From: Candidatus Poribacteria bacterium
GTDB taxonomy: Bacteria > Poribacteria > WGA-4E > WGA-3G
Assembly (NCBI GenBank): GCA_003635255.1
Contig: PYJC01000001.1
Coordinates: 1-62,605, forward strand
DNA: 62,605 bases
Direction: 5' to 3'
Shown here: one piece after another, positions 35,843-45,295 of the stretch
Layout: every line of letters starts with the position of its first letter
Numbering within the stretch: position 1 is the first letter of the stretch
The notes under the pieces: generated by a model
The model's database searches: none
Told to the model about the DNA's origin: nothing
Seen by the model: only the letters and a program-made list of their open reading frames with translations
Translations under genes and position numbers: made by a program

Positions 35843-37219
35843 GTGAAAACGTTTAGGGTTCAATGGCTGATTCCGTTTTTCATATCCTGTACGATAATCG
35901 TACATGTAGGTGACGCTCAAATGAAGGCTGAGAGGAGTTATCCGTCAATTTTTCAGGCATGGAACGGCATTGAAAATAGACCTGATGTGGATGAACTTCA
36001 TCGCCTTGCTCAACATGATCTCGCCTTTGCCCATCCATATACGCTGCTAAAAATTGCTTGGAATATATCAGAAGAACAACCGTATTCAGGGTTGGCAATA
36101 GCTCTGAGTCCGAGTCAATTAAATACTGCACGGCAAAGGAAACAACAACTTCTATCCTTAAATCCGAATCTCTTACTGCTGGTCGAAATCCGATGCAGAG
36201 ATGCCAGATATGTGTCTCGTCAGAATGAAGCAGATGTAGAAAATTGGTGGGAGGTCGGTTATTTCCCACCAGATTCTCCGTATTGGCTCAAAGACAACAA
36301 CGGCAGACCGGTCATCGGTTGGGGTGAGGATACGAATGGCAATGGAAAAATCGATGAAAACGATAAAGTGCTCAGTTCCCTTATAGACTTCACGAATCCA
36401 GAGATGCAGAACCTGATGGTTAATCAAGCAGTTGCCTTAAACGCGTCTGGTCTCTTTGATGGGATCATGCTTGATTGGTGGAACGAGGATTATGCGACCA
36501 GTCCAATTAATGTTGATGACTGGTCAGCGACAATTCTTACACCAGAAGCTGAATTAGAGGCGAGGTTAGCGATCTTGCACAAGATACGGGAGCAAGTGGA
36601 TAACGATTTCCTAATCCTTGTTAACGCGAATACACGTCAGATTCCAAAGTCCGCACCGTCCGTGAACGGTCTCTTCATGGAATGTTATAAGCAGGAATAC
36701 GACAAAGGATATAACCTTAATCAGATTTTGCAGATGGAAAAGACCCTCCTATGGGCAGAACAACATCTGAGGGAACCACGCATCAACTGCTTAGAAGGCT
36801 GGCGCGTCGTAACGGATTATAGGGGAGACTTAAACATACGGATTGCGGAGCGGAACAGCCCAGAAAACTTGCAGTGGATGCGTATGATTACCGCGCTGAG
36901 TCTAACGCATTCGGACGGATACGTGCTTTTTGGTGACGACAACGCCATACCCGCCCCTGATCACCTACACAACTGGTACGATTTTTGGGATGCCGATCTT
37001 GGACAACCAATTCAAAAGAAAGCAGTCCAATATCAAGGTGTGGCGGGGTTATTTATCCGTGAATTTGAAAACGGCTGGGTCGTGTATAACCGTAGCGGTG
37101 CCACGAGAACTGTTACTTTTGATGCCTCTGTCATAGGCGTTGACAATGGTAAACAGCATTCGCGTTATGAGATTCCGGACTTTGACGGTGAGATTTTTCT
37201 GAAGACTGCGACAGATTAA
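35843..37219 (+). CDS. Exported putative glycoside hydrolase (TIM barrel) with Ca-loop
   Basis: I place the start at GTG 35843, which gives a signal peptide (FRVQWLIPFFISCTIIVHVGDAQ) and 458 residues; the open frame to 35636 overlaps the LamG gene and has no protein-like character there. The barrel shows GLAIALSPSQL, a strand NLLLLVEIRCRDA, DGIMLDWWNEDY with acidic residues at the usual catalytic strand, and FLILVNANTRQ. A calcium-loop-like sequence DTNGNGKIDEND occurs near residue 172. Similar proteins are annotated as putative glycoside hydrolases; the substrate is unknown. The GTG start is supported by position but not by a strong Shine-Dalgarno. Confidence 0.7.
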   Translation: MKTFRVQWLIPFFISCTIIVHVGDAQMKAERSYPSIFQAWNGIENRPDVDELHRLAQHDLAFAHPYTLLKIAWNISEEQPYSGLAIALSPSQLNTARQRKQQLLSLNPNLLLLVEIRCRDARYVSRQNEADVENWWEVGYFPPDSPYWLKDNNGRPVIGWGEDTNGNGKIDENDKVLSSLIDFTNPEMQNLMVNQAVALNASGLFDGIMLDWWNEDYATSPINVDDWSATILTPEAELEARLAILHKIREQVDNDFLILVNANTRQIPKSAPSVNGLFMECYKQEYDKGYNLNQILQMEKTLLWAEQHLREPRINCLEGWRVVTDYRGDLNIRIAERNSPENLQWMRMITALSLTHSDGYVLFGDDNAIPAPDHLHNWYDFWDADLGQPIQKKAVQYQGVAGLFIREFENGWVVYNRSGATRTVTFDASVIGVDNGKQHSRYEIPDFDGEIFLKTATD

Positions 37220-37327
37220 AAAGAACGCCACACACTTGTATTGAACTCACGTTTATGTAATATCCTCTGTTATTTTTCCAAAACACTGTTCTGTTTTACC
37301 CAAATGGTTATCCGTAGCACTATTCTA

Positions 37328-38143
37328 TTAAGAAGTTAGGCAGAGGGACGCAGAGGTCAACTGATCGTGCGCCCATCCGCTACAATCGCTGTGAACATAG
37401 AGAACATCATTGATCACAATACGGCGGTTGTTCGGATACTTGCTCACTAAATCGTGTCCTCGAAGGTAGCGACCGTCATAGCGTCTGAAGAAAACTGTGC
37501 GTCCACCGCTTTCGACATATACTTCAGCAAGTTCACCGCCGTGTGGTTCGGAAATGTCAACGTCTAAGACGCGGAGACAGTGAAAAGTGTTTTCACCGAT
37601 TGTCACGTCATACGTTCCGGCACCGAATCCCTGTCCCTCGGTAATCCTATACGAACCATCGGCTTGAAGTTGGTACCGACCATCGTCTACAATCCGACGT
37701 TTGCAAGGACCACCCCATTGCTCTTCAAAATATTCGTCCCCTATTGTGTTGGAGACCGTCTCTCCATCTACTGTATCAATAACGGAAACCCATCTTGTAT
37801 GGGTATCGTCAAGTGCCGCGTACATCAGATCCGGCGGACATATTGAGGGCCAGTCTCTCGGTGCCAACCATTCTCTGACCCGGAGTCCTACGCAATCAAT
37901 GCCCCGGATCGTTGCTGGTGCGGTCGGCGTGATTTCTACGATTGCATCGAGTTCCAGTGTATTCGCATCATACTCAGCCCGGAAGTGGGGTTCACCCATC
38001 TCTGGCACAGCGAACCACCATTGCAGCTCCGGGCAGTCCACCTCCGAGATATGATCATCGCTCTCAACGATCTTTACATCCGGACGTTTCTCTGGAAATG
38101 GGTGCTTCAGCATTTCATTTGTTTGTGTCTGTTTCGTTTCCAT
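37328..38143 (-). CDS. Protein of unknown function
   Basis: A 271-residue protein without signal peptide or transmembrane segment. It is rich in beta-strand and acidic residues, with scattered conserved-looking aromatic motifs (ELQWWFAVPEMGEPHF, REWLAPRDWPSICPPDLMYAALDD, FFRRYDGRYLRGHDLVSKYPNNRR). I do not recognise the family. The ATG has TATAGGAGA upstream. It is the last gene in the long minus-strand run, 153 bp after the PhyH gene. Its codon use and spacing look normal, and the gene is likely real. Confidence 0.7.
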   Translation of the reverse strand: METKQTQTNEMLKHPFPEKRPDVKIVESDDHISEVDCPELQWWFAVPEMGEPHFRAEYDANTLELDAIVEITPTAPATIRGIDCVGLRVREWLAPRDWPSICPPDLMYAALDDTHTRWVSVIDTVDGETVSNTIGDEYFEEQWGGPCKRRIVDDGRYQLQADGSYRITEGQGFGAGTYDVTIGENTFHCLRVLDVDISEPHGGELAEVYVESGGRTVFFRRYDGRYLRGHDLVSKYPNNRRIVINDVLYVHSDCSGWAHDQLTSASLCLTS

Positions 38144-38296
38144 ATTACAAATTCTCCTATAGTCGCGATCTTCTGAAAATGTTTAATCCGTGTTAAGAAA
38201 TTAAATTCTGAAAATATTAGATCACGACTTAAGATATGCCCTGAACAGTGAAGGTCTCACGCACGACTCGTTCACGCACATATCGTTGCGTTAGTG

Positions 38297-39121
38297 CTAT
38301 GCTTCTGTGTGTTTTTCCTTCATCCGTTTAACGGCATCCAATTTCGCTTGTTGCCAGCCAGTCCAGTCTTTCCCACCTTCATATCGAACAACATCGTGGA
38401 TTGTTGCACGCGGTTGGTAGGTGATGTAGTTTCCAGTATGCCACGCAAGGTTGCGATAAACCATGAAATCTCCGGGACCCAGATGCACTTGAACAGCACC
38501 GGGGAACTGCCTGCAATGCTCTAAGCAGTAGCGTTCAGCTTCTGCATTAGATTGTCCTTCAGCAGGTTTTCTGAGGCTTGAGTCACCTGTGGATTGCTCT
38601 TCACCGGGCATGTCCCATTGGCGAAGATGACTACCAGGGACGAACCACGTACAGGAATCCGCATAAATCGCACAGTTGACCTGATTGAAGTGGCGCAAGT
38701 CGTGCCAAACTTCTGCCAGTTTCGCATTGACGGTTTCATCACGTGCTTCAGGCGGCACTTCAACAACACCATCTCGGTGCCAACCGAGGTGCCACGGATA
38801 CTCAAGCGGCTCAACAAGGAGTCCCATAATATCAACGTGACCGTGGGTATAATCAGGACCGAGCAATTTGTCAATAGCGTCTCGGAGGTCGGGTAACTCA
38901 GTGTAGTCGTAAAAAGGTTTCAAGTCTAATTCATCATCATAATTGGATAGTGGTTGGATGCGTTGCGTTTGCGGTCCGTTGAGTTTGTGTGCAAGGTCCC
39001 GTGCTTTCTCTGCTTCACGACGCAGATCCGTGAGCAATGACGGTGGCACAATGCCGCGGAAAATTAGATAACCTTGCGAGAGATACTCGTTTACCATTGA
39101 ATCTTGAAATTGAAATCCCAT
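38297..39121 (-). CDS. Phytanoyl-CoA dioxygenase (PhyH) family Fe(II)/2-oxoglutarate oxygenase
   Basis: Protein of 274 residues. The HxD iron motif is His 115 and Asp 117 (WHRDG), the distal His is 228 (AWHTGNY) and Arg 238 (QPRATIH) is suited to 2-oxoglutarate binding. The N-terminus (YLSQGYLIFRGIVPPSLLTDLRREAE) is the usual PhyH start. Members hydroxylate lipids or small molecules. Poribacteria are known for many such genes. It follows the beta-helix gene by 28 bp, so they are probably in one transcript. Confidence 0.92.
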   Translation of the reverse strand: MGFQFQDSMVNEYLSQGYLIFRGIVPPSLLTDLRREAEKARDLAHKLNGPQTQRIQPLSNYDDELDLKPFYDYTELPDLRDAIDKLLGPDYTHGHVDIMGLLVEPLEYPWHLGWHRDGVVEVPPEARDETVNAKLAEVWHDLRHFNQVNCAIYADSCTWFVPGSHLRQWDMPGEEQSTGDSSLRKPAEGQSNAEAERYCLEHCRQFPGAVQVHLGPGDFMVYRNLAWHTGNYITYQPRATIHDVVRYEGGKDWTGWQQAKLDAVKRMKEKHTEA

Positions 39122-39149
39122 TGTGTCCTATATCTCCTGTCTAATTCTG

Positions 39150-40535
39150 TTACTGCATCTTGAGTTCACCCCAAGTTACCAACCGCTTTTCCTTGTGCGT
39201 TACCGCAGTGACACCTCCGAGTGGCGGTTGGGCACCCATCAACGCAGCAGGACTGTGCGGCTCAAGTCGGTAGTCACCGGTGTCAGGATTAATGAAGCGC
39301 GGATCTGCGTCAATATTGTTTTCATAGATGAACCACTCGCCATCCGGCTCACGATCCATTCCTGCAAACCCCTCTTGGATATCACACGACTTAATGATGA
39401 TCCGTCTACCACCTGGAGAGACTTCGTGATGTTTGCTGTGTGAGTGATTATCCCAAATAATGGAATCGGTGAGGGTAAATTGACTGAATTCAATGAAGGT
39501 CGCAATACCGCCGCCTCTGTCATGTGCCGTGTTCTGTGTAATCGTGCAATTCGTGATTGTTACCAGTCCCCGGGTCGAAATAATGTCAATTCCGCCACCA
39601 GTCTCTGTTGCCGTATTTTGCGCGATGATGCACCCTGAAATCTCGGCATCTCCTGTTGGACTACAATAAATTCCACCACCGTATTCGGCTCTGTTTTGTT
39701 TGATGATACAATCCTGGACTTGCACACTGGATGTTTCGCTGCATTCAATGCCACCGCCTGTGTTCTGCTCAATGCGGCAATTGGTAATGGATGTGCCGCG
39801 TGCGAAAAAAGTGCATACGATGCCACGTCCGCTGTTTTGAAGCACTGTGCAGTCTTTTATGATAGAGGGGCTTAAATCGAAACAGACAATTCCACTACCA
39901 ATATTCTCTGAAACGGTGCAATTATCGAAAATCACTGATTGGGGGTTGTTAAATGTCCATACGCCTTCTCCATCAATAAGGGCACCACCCCCAAGACCTG
40001 ATGCCGATTGATTTTGGGAAATTATGCAATCTATTATGTGTACTGTGGTATCTTTCCCATAGATACCACCCCCACCTTGACCGAAGAAGCGCGTCGCTGT
40101 CGCTCGATTTTGCGTAATGACACAGTTCTGAATCGTCGGTGAAGCGGTATGGCAGTAGATGCCGCCGCCAAGATCGTGCACACCGTTTTTGATCGTGAAT
40201 CCATCCAACACCGAAGCGCGGGACTCTTTGCTTTCAAAAACGAAACCTCGCGTGTTCAGCGTTTCTTCACAGTCAATAATCGTCGCCTCGGCACCGTTGC
40301 GTGACTTGACGGTAATCTCTTTTCCACTAAAACTGATGTTGACGTTCCCTTCACCCGTATAAATGCCGTCGCTGACCAAAACGGTGTCCCCATCTTCTGC
40401 GGCATCAATACCCGATTGAATTGTAGGTTGATCTGCGGGGACATGAATCGTTGCGGCAAACGTTGACATACTCAGCCACAACCAACCGACAACGGTCATG
40501 ATATACATGTGCCATCTATGTGTTTTCAGGATCAT
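39150..40535 (-). CDS. Exported right-handed beta-helix protein with C-terminal TWGEL tail
   Basis: Protein of 461 residues with a signal peptide (IMTVVGWLWLSMSTFAAT). Residues 35-400 form a parallel beta-helix of the pectin-lyase-like type, with repeated coils such as GGGIYCHTASPTIQNCVITQN, here shown only in part, and GGGIDIISTRGLVTITNCTI. Such folds bind or cleave polysaccharides. The C-terminus KEKRLVTWGELKMQ is a divergent copy of the tail on the LamG proteins. It starts 14 bp after the stop of the VWA gene with an AGGAGG site, so it is co-transcribed. Confidence 0.88.
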   Translation of the reverse strand: MILKTHRWHMYIMTVVGWLWLSMSTFAATIHVPADQPTIQSGIDAAEDGDTVLVSDGIYTGEGNVNISFSGKEITVKSRNGAEATIIDCEETLNTRGFVFESKESRASVLDGFTIKNGVHDLGGGIYCHTASPTIQNCVITQNRATATRFFGQGGGGIYGKDTTVHIIDCIISQNQSASGLGGGALIDGEGVWTFNNPQSVIFDNCTVSENIGSGIVCFDLSPSIIKDCTVLQNSGRGIVCTFFARGTSITNCRIEQNTGGGIECSETSSVQVQDCIIKQNRAEYGGGIYCSPTGDAEISGCIIAQNTATETGGGIDIISTRGLVTITNCTITQNTAHDRGGGIATFIEFSQFTLTDSIIWDNHSHSKHHEVSPGGRRIIIKSCDIQEGFAGMDREPDGEWFIYENNIDADPRFINPDTGDYRLEPHSPAALMGAQPPLGGVTAVTHKEKRLVTWGELKMQ

Positions 40536-40549
40536 GGATGCCTCCTGTT

Positions 40550-43132
40550 TCAGTTTGAGGGGCGTATGAAATCAACTCGACGCAATGCAATATCTATGAG
40601 CAAAAGACAGAGTGCTGTGATGAGGAAAGGTTTCCAGAGGTGAATCCGAAGTGTAACAGGGGCTTCGGGTGCTCGAAACGCCTCCTCAACCGAAACGTCG
40701 AATTTACCACCCGATGTCGCTGAGAGTTGACTCAGGAGCGATTCATCGGCGTTGTGAACAACATACTCTTCAGGATAGGAAACCACAGTACCCGTTACTT
40801 GGGTATTGACAATTTCACCCGCCTGCTTTTGCATGATGTTAACGAAATAGGGTCCCACGTCTTTTGTCGGGAAATCGAGTTCATAATGTCCAGGGGCACT
40901 CTGTGTGACAGCGAGTTGCTGCTTTTTGAGGTTGGGTCCGATGAGAGAGATGTCGCTCTCCAATTCGTTCAGGAATTCTCCAGTTTCCCCGAGGGCATCA
41001 ATCGCGAGGTGAGCAGTGCCTTTTTCTTTAGTGATTCCTGCTTGGAAATTGCTGAGTGTCGTTTTCCGCATTGTGTCGCGAACGAGCTGCGTCCAGAATT
41101 TGCCATATCCGGGCCACTCTAGCCAATCGGAAGCCCATCGTGCCTTGGCATCGGAGGTGAAGGCGACAGATTTGCCCAGTCCGTACTGCCAACTCGCAAG
41201 CAGTGGATCACCGCGGTCAGAAACAAGGAAGGTTTCGGCAGTAGGGCGCGGTTGCGTAGCCACGTAACCGAGTAGGAATGGCGCGAGTTCCAAATCAATC
41301 CCGCTTAAAACTTGGGTAGGCTTGATCTGTTGAGGTATAAAAGGCTCGTCAATAATCGCGGATTTAGATGCAGTGACAGTCTCCTTCGCGAAGATCTGAG
41401 GAACATTATACGGGTCCTGGGTGAAATACTCACGCCCGCCACCCCAGTTAGCGAGATTACCCAGCATATTCATGTCAGCACCGCTCCCAATACCAACCGT
41501 TGAGATTGTAATATTTTCGCTATACATGGAATTCGCAATGCCGTACCAGTCGCCAGGTGTCGAATGCCCGTCACTGAGAACGATGACATGCTTGAGTTTA
41601 GCGGTCGTCTCTGTCAAAGCAAAGTACGCCTGTTCGAGAGCGGGATAGAGGTTTGTGCCACCACCCGCAACAATTGAACCGATCTGATTCGAGAGGTATT
41701 GCTTATCAGAGGCATCATGCATCTCTGCAATCCAAAAAGGGGATCCATCAAAGGCAATGACCCCAATTTTATCACGCTGTCCGAGGAGTTCAACCGATGC
41801 CCGTGCAGCCTCTTTCGCTAACTCAATCTTGATCCCACCCATACTTCCCGATTTGTCAATAACCAGAACGATCGCCAGAGAAGGTGTCTCTTTTTTCTTC
41901 TCTGAGTCGGTGCGAACAGGTAATATCTCTTCAATCGGTGTCTTGTAGTAGCCCCCGAGCCCGAAACTGTTCTCGCCACCGAGCATCATAAAACCGCCAC
42001 CAAGATCTTGGACATAGGCGCGGACAAGATCCATCTGTTTTTCAGTGAGCCGGTTGGCGGGAACGTCACTGAAGATGATGAGTTCATAATTTTGCAAGTC
42101 AGCAAGTTCGTTTGGAACACCCAATCCATTGCGAACATCCACGCGTATCTTGGCATCTTCAAGGACTCTCGTCAAGTAGCGCGCTTGCGACTCGTTTTCG
42201 TCAATGAGGAGGACTTTCGGTTTGCCAGTAACAGAGACAATACCGAGGGCACGGTTGTTATCGTAGCGTGTATCTTTCGTTGTACGGCAGATCGCATCGT
42301 AGGTAAGCGTCCCGCTCTCCATGGCTGTCTGCGTAAATATCACCCGATTTTCGCCGTCTTCAAGTCGAGCCTCTTGTTTTGCCACCTCGAATTTATTCTT
42401 GAAGAGACGGATCTCCGCGACATCTTCATGGTTGCTGTGGATCAAAACTTCCACATTAAACGGGGCACCTTGTTTGACTTGCGCGGGCATATCAAGCCGC
42501 TGAACCATAACTTCTGGTTCATCACTCGGATATACCGGCACCGTGTCGATTTGTATCCCGAAGTCTTTTCCGCGGAGGGCTGTGTGAATCGCATCACCTT
42601 GTGTTTCAACACCATCTGTGATTAAGACAATGCGTTTGTTCGCATTTGCTGGAAAAAATCCCCATGCCGTCTCAAGAGCCTGTGCGATATCCGTTGTGTC
42701 ACCAGCATCCTCATCCGTATCTACCCATGTTTTCTTGATTTCAGCAAGTTTCAATTCCTCATCAAGTTCATCTTCACCTTCTGATAATCCTTGAATGATT
42801 TCTGCCTTGTCCGTAAATGCGATGAGACCGGCTTGCTGATTTCCGCCTTGCGATTTCATAGCTGCGTTGATATAATCCGTTGTTTCCGTCAATCCATCGT
42901 CTGAGATACTATCTGAGATGTCTGCCAGAAACATGACTGCTAATTTGTCATCGGTTTTTAGGTATTGAACGTCTGAAACACTCAGAATCAGCAGAACGAC
43001 TATGATGATTCGAGTGATCAGACTCATAATTCGCTGCGTTCGCGACAGGTCCACAAGGCTGCGGCGGTAACCGTAGTAGAGAAACGGTAGTAGCAATAGC
43101 AGTAGAAGTAGAAGTGGTCGTGTAATTTCCAT
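40550..43132 (-). CDS. Membrane protein with two VWA domains and a glutamine amidotransferase-like domain
   Basis: Protein of 860 residues. Two N-terminal helices (5-20, 37-52) precede a first VWA domain (about 62-205) with MIDAS motif DISDS (71-75). A beta-rich linker leads to a class I glutamine amidotransferase-like domain (about 305-400: PKVLLIDENESQARYLTRVL, IIFSDVPANRL, GGGFMMLGGENSFG). The second VWA domain (420-600) has DKSGS (426-430). The C-terminal helix (830-850) returns to the membrane. This is BatA/BatB-like membrane architecture linked to MoxR ATPases. The catalytic Cys of amidotransferases is not evident, so the middle domain is probably structural. Confidence 0.88.
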   Translation of the reverse strand: MEITRPLLLLLLLLLPFLYYGYRRSLVDLSRTQRIMSLITRIIIVVLLILSVSDVQYLKTDDKLAVMFLADISDSISDDGLTETTDYINAAMKSQGGNQQAGLIAFTDKAEIIQGLSEGEDELDEELKLAEIKKTWVDTDEDAGDTTDIAQALETAWGFFPANANKRIVLITDGVETQGDAIHTALRGKDFGIQIDTVPVYPSDEPEVMVQRLDMPAQVKQGAPFNVEVLIHSNHEDVAEIRLFKNKFEVAKQEARLEDGENRVIFTQTAMESGTLTYDAICRTTKDTRYDNNRALGIVSVTGKPKVLLIDENESQARYLTRVLEDAKIRVDVRNGLGVPNELADLQNYELIIFSDVPANRLTEKQMDLVRAYVQDLGGGFMMLGGENSFGLGGYYKTPIEEILPVRTDSEKKKETPSLAIVLVIDKSGSMGGIKIELAKEAARASVELLGQRDKIGVIAFDGSPFWIAEMHDASDKQYLSNQIGSIVAGGGTNLYPALEQAYFALTETTAKLKHVIVLSDGHSTPGDWYGIANSMYSENITISTVGIGSGADMNMLGNLANWGGGREYFTQDPYNVPQIFAKETVTASKSAIIDEPFIPQQIKPTQVLSGIDLELAPFLLGYVATQPRPTAETFLVSDRGDPLLASWQYGLGKSVAFTSDAKARWASDWLEWPGYGKFWTQLVRDTMRKTTLSNFQAGITKEKGTAHLAIDALGETGEFLNELESDISLIGPNLKKQQLAVTQSAPGHYELDFPTKDVGPYFVNIMQKQAGEIVNTQVTGTVVSYPEEYVVHNADESLLSQLSATSGGKFDVSVEEAFRAPEAPVTLRIHLWKPFLITALCLLLIDIALRRVDFIRPSN

Positions 43133-43245
43133 CTTTTTAGTCCTGTAATCTCGTAAGTTCCATATAGGATCTCATATATAGTATTACGGTGTAGTCCCTG
43201 ATGTCAAGTGATTCGGATATAGTGCAAGGGGCATTCAAGAACGTC

Positions 43246-44103
43246 CTATTTTGCTGATTTAAGTTTACCCCAGGTAGTGGTGCTTTTTCCTGCAGCGTCA
43301 ACTGCCAAAACACCTTCAATTCCATTGCCGAGCGACTTAACCTCACCGTCGGAAAGTGGTACATTAAAGATAACAATCTCATCAATGATGCCACCCCAAT
43401 GACACCTGCCCTTACCCGCATTACAACCTGCATCTGCACCGATGTAGACCGCTTCAAAGGAATCCCAAGGTTGCCCTACTGCGTCTGCGCTGTTCTGTAA
43501 TTCACCATTAACATAAATATGGATTTTCGTTCCATCCCATACGCCCACAAGGTGAACCCACTCTCTTTCGGGAAGTGGGTCTCCGAGTGCCTCAAATCTC
43601 TCGGGCGCGCTCTTGATACGATAATGAAACGAAGCTTGGTTAATTCTGCCACCGACATTTTCATGCGCACCGGTCCCAAGTAGATACTGCGACCAACTTG
43701 AGCATCCATGTCCTTTCCATATAACGCATTTTCCGTTGGGGGGTACCGTCGCAAATACCCAAGCATGGATTGAGAAACCCTCGGAATCTTTGAAATTCAA
43801 GGCTGCTAAGCTATCGGGGTCCCCTTTCGTTCCGATACGGACGTGGTTTTGTGCATCAACGCCGCTGAACTCTATACCACCACCGAATTTGCCTTCTGCC
43901 CATTTGACATCGCCAACAAATATGCCATCGCTACCGTTTCCAGAAAGATCCTTAACGGTTTCACCACCGCCTTCTTCAAATGTCCACATCCCTTGAATCG
44001 TATTTTCATCAATCTTTGCATCACCTGTCAATATCATAACGAAACTAAGCACAATAATAGCACTTATAGTGAGCATACAAAGATACCGTTTTGCCAAGAA
44101 CAC
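43246..44103 (-). CDS. Exported LamG-domain protein with C-terminal TTWGK tail
   Basis: I place the start at GTG 44103 because TAGGAGG stands five bases upstream. That gives 285 residues and a signal peptide (MLTISAIIVLSFVMILTGDA in its core). The LamG fold shows WTFEEGGGETVKDLSGNGSDG, WVHLVGVWDGTKIHIYVNGEL and GIIDEIVIFNVPLSDGEV. The tail is KSTTTWGKLKSAK. The gene sits between the membrane protein and the VWA gene of the MoxR cluster, on the same strand. Confidence 0.88.
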   Translation of the reverse strand: MFLAKRYLCMLTISAIIVLSFVMILTGDAKIDENTIQGMWTFEEGGGETVKDLSGNGSDGIFVGDVKWAEGKFGGGIEFSGVDAQNHVRIGTKGDPDSLAALNFKDSEGFSIHAWVFATVPPNGKCVIWKGHGCSSWSQYLLGTGAHENVGGRINQASFHYRIKSAPERFEALGDPLPEREWVHLVGVWDGTKIHIYVNGELQNSADAVGQPWDSFEAVYIGADAGCNAGKGRCHWGGIIDEIVIFNVPLSDGEVKSLGNGIEGVLAVDAAGKSTTTWGKLKSAK

Positions 44104-44240
44104 GGTTCCTCCTATAAGTCGCGCTTGATTGCGACTTCCTCTTTTCAGATAGGTTGCCACTTTTAGCTCAAGAATAAAAGGTTACAATTTTTTAAAATAC
44201 GCAATAATTATAGCATGTCTACTTATAAATTATCCCCAAT

Positions 44241-45266
44241 TTAAGCGGACTCGGTAACAGGAAACTGAATATCAGAACCCTCGTTTCGTATCTGTAGGTC
44301 GAGGTACAAGAGCGTAATGCCGATAACCCAAATTGGAAAAACGAGGGCATTAACGATTTGATTGCTCCATCTCGTAATGGTGTAGAACAGTGTATCGGTG
44401 TCAACGGGGACGTATATTACCATCCCTCGAATAGTGTCCATATCGGCTGTTGCCCCCTCTACTTTTAGTAGGATAAGGATGAATCCGACTGTGATCTGGA
44501 GTATACGTTGAATCGCGAAACTTATCACACAAAAGGAGATTAGCGTTCCCCAGACGTGCCACCATTTACCACGAGTAAGTTCCCAACTCTTTCCAAAAGC
44601 ACGTCGGATAGAAGATTTTTCAAGCAGAACAGATGTAGTGACGAACGTCCACCGTACCGCAAAGTAGGTTGAGAAGGGTGCAAGAATTGACGGAATGAAC
44701 CGGGTCCACATCCATCCAGGTCTTATCACGGAAGTTATTAAACTAGTAATGATGCCCCCCCAAGGTATCGCGAGATATGATAAGAAAGGCACAACAGCTA
44801 GCCAAATGATGAAAACGTACGCGATTGATATTGACGTCAGGTCAGGTTTGATCACAAAAGCAAAAAAATAAATGACCCCTATACGTGGTATCTCAAGGGC
44901 TAAACTCCACGGGAAATGGCACACGCATATATGCCACAACCGATGTAACGCTTGTTTCAATGCGTCGAGGGTTGTGATATGTTTACCTAAATAGATTATC
45001 GCCGTCGCTACGATAATTCCCCCCATGCTCACGAATGAAAAAGATAGACCAACGAGGTTGATTATGTAGAATTTTAGAAAGAAACCAGGAAGGACACGCC
45101 ACAATACATATTCTACTAAACCTCCGAAAAAATAGATGGCGATAATGCCCAGAAATAGCAGAAAATGTCTCCGATAGAGACTGAAAATTGTATCCAGAAT
45201 CTCGCCAAACCCCATCGGTTGGCGTGTGGGAATACTACTGTTGTTCACTTGTGTTGCTTGCATCAT
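44241..45266 (-). CDS. Polytopic membrane protein of unknown function
   Basis: Protein of 341 residues with about six to seven transmembrane segments (from LFLGIIAIYFFGGLVEYVLW on). A conserved-looking segment, SIRRAFGKSWELTRGKWWHVWGTL, is typical of membrane domains related to the glycerophosphodiesterase membrane domain. No enzymatic motif is seen. It follows the BatA-like gene by 29 bp. It starts MMQ with either Met possible. Confidence 0.75.
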   Translation of the reverse strand: MMQATQVNNSSIPTRQPMGFGEILDTIFSLYRRHFLLFLGIIAIYFFGGLVEYVLWRVLPGFFLKFYIINLVGLSFSFVSMGGIIVATAIIYLGKHITTLDALKQALHRLWHICVCHFPWSLALEIPRIGVIYFFAFVIKPDLTSISIAYVFIIWLAVVPFLSYLAIPWGGIITSLITSVIRPGWMWTRFIPSILAPFSTYFAVRWTFVTTSVLLEKSSIRRAFGKSWELTRGKWWHVWGTLISFCVISFAIQRILQITVGFILILLKVEGATADMDTIRGMVIYVPVDTDTLFYTITRWSNQIVNALVFPIWVIGITLLYLDLQIRNEGSDIQFPVTESA

Positions 45267-45295
45267 TTGGATTGAGCATGTGCTCGTTACTTACT

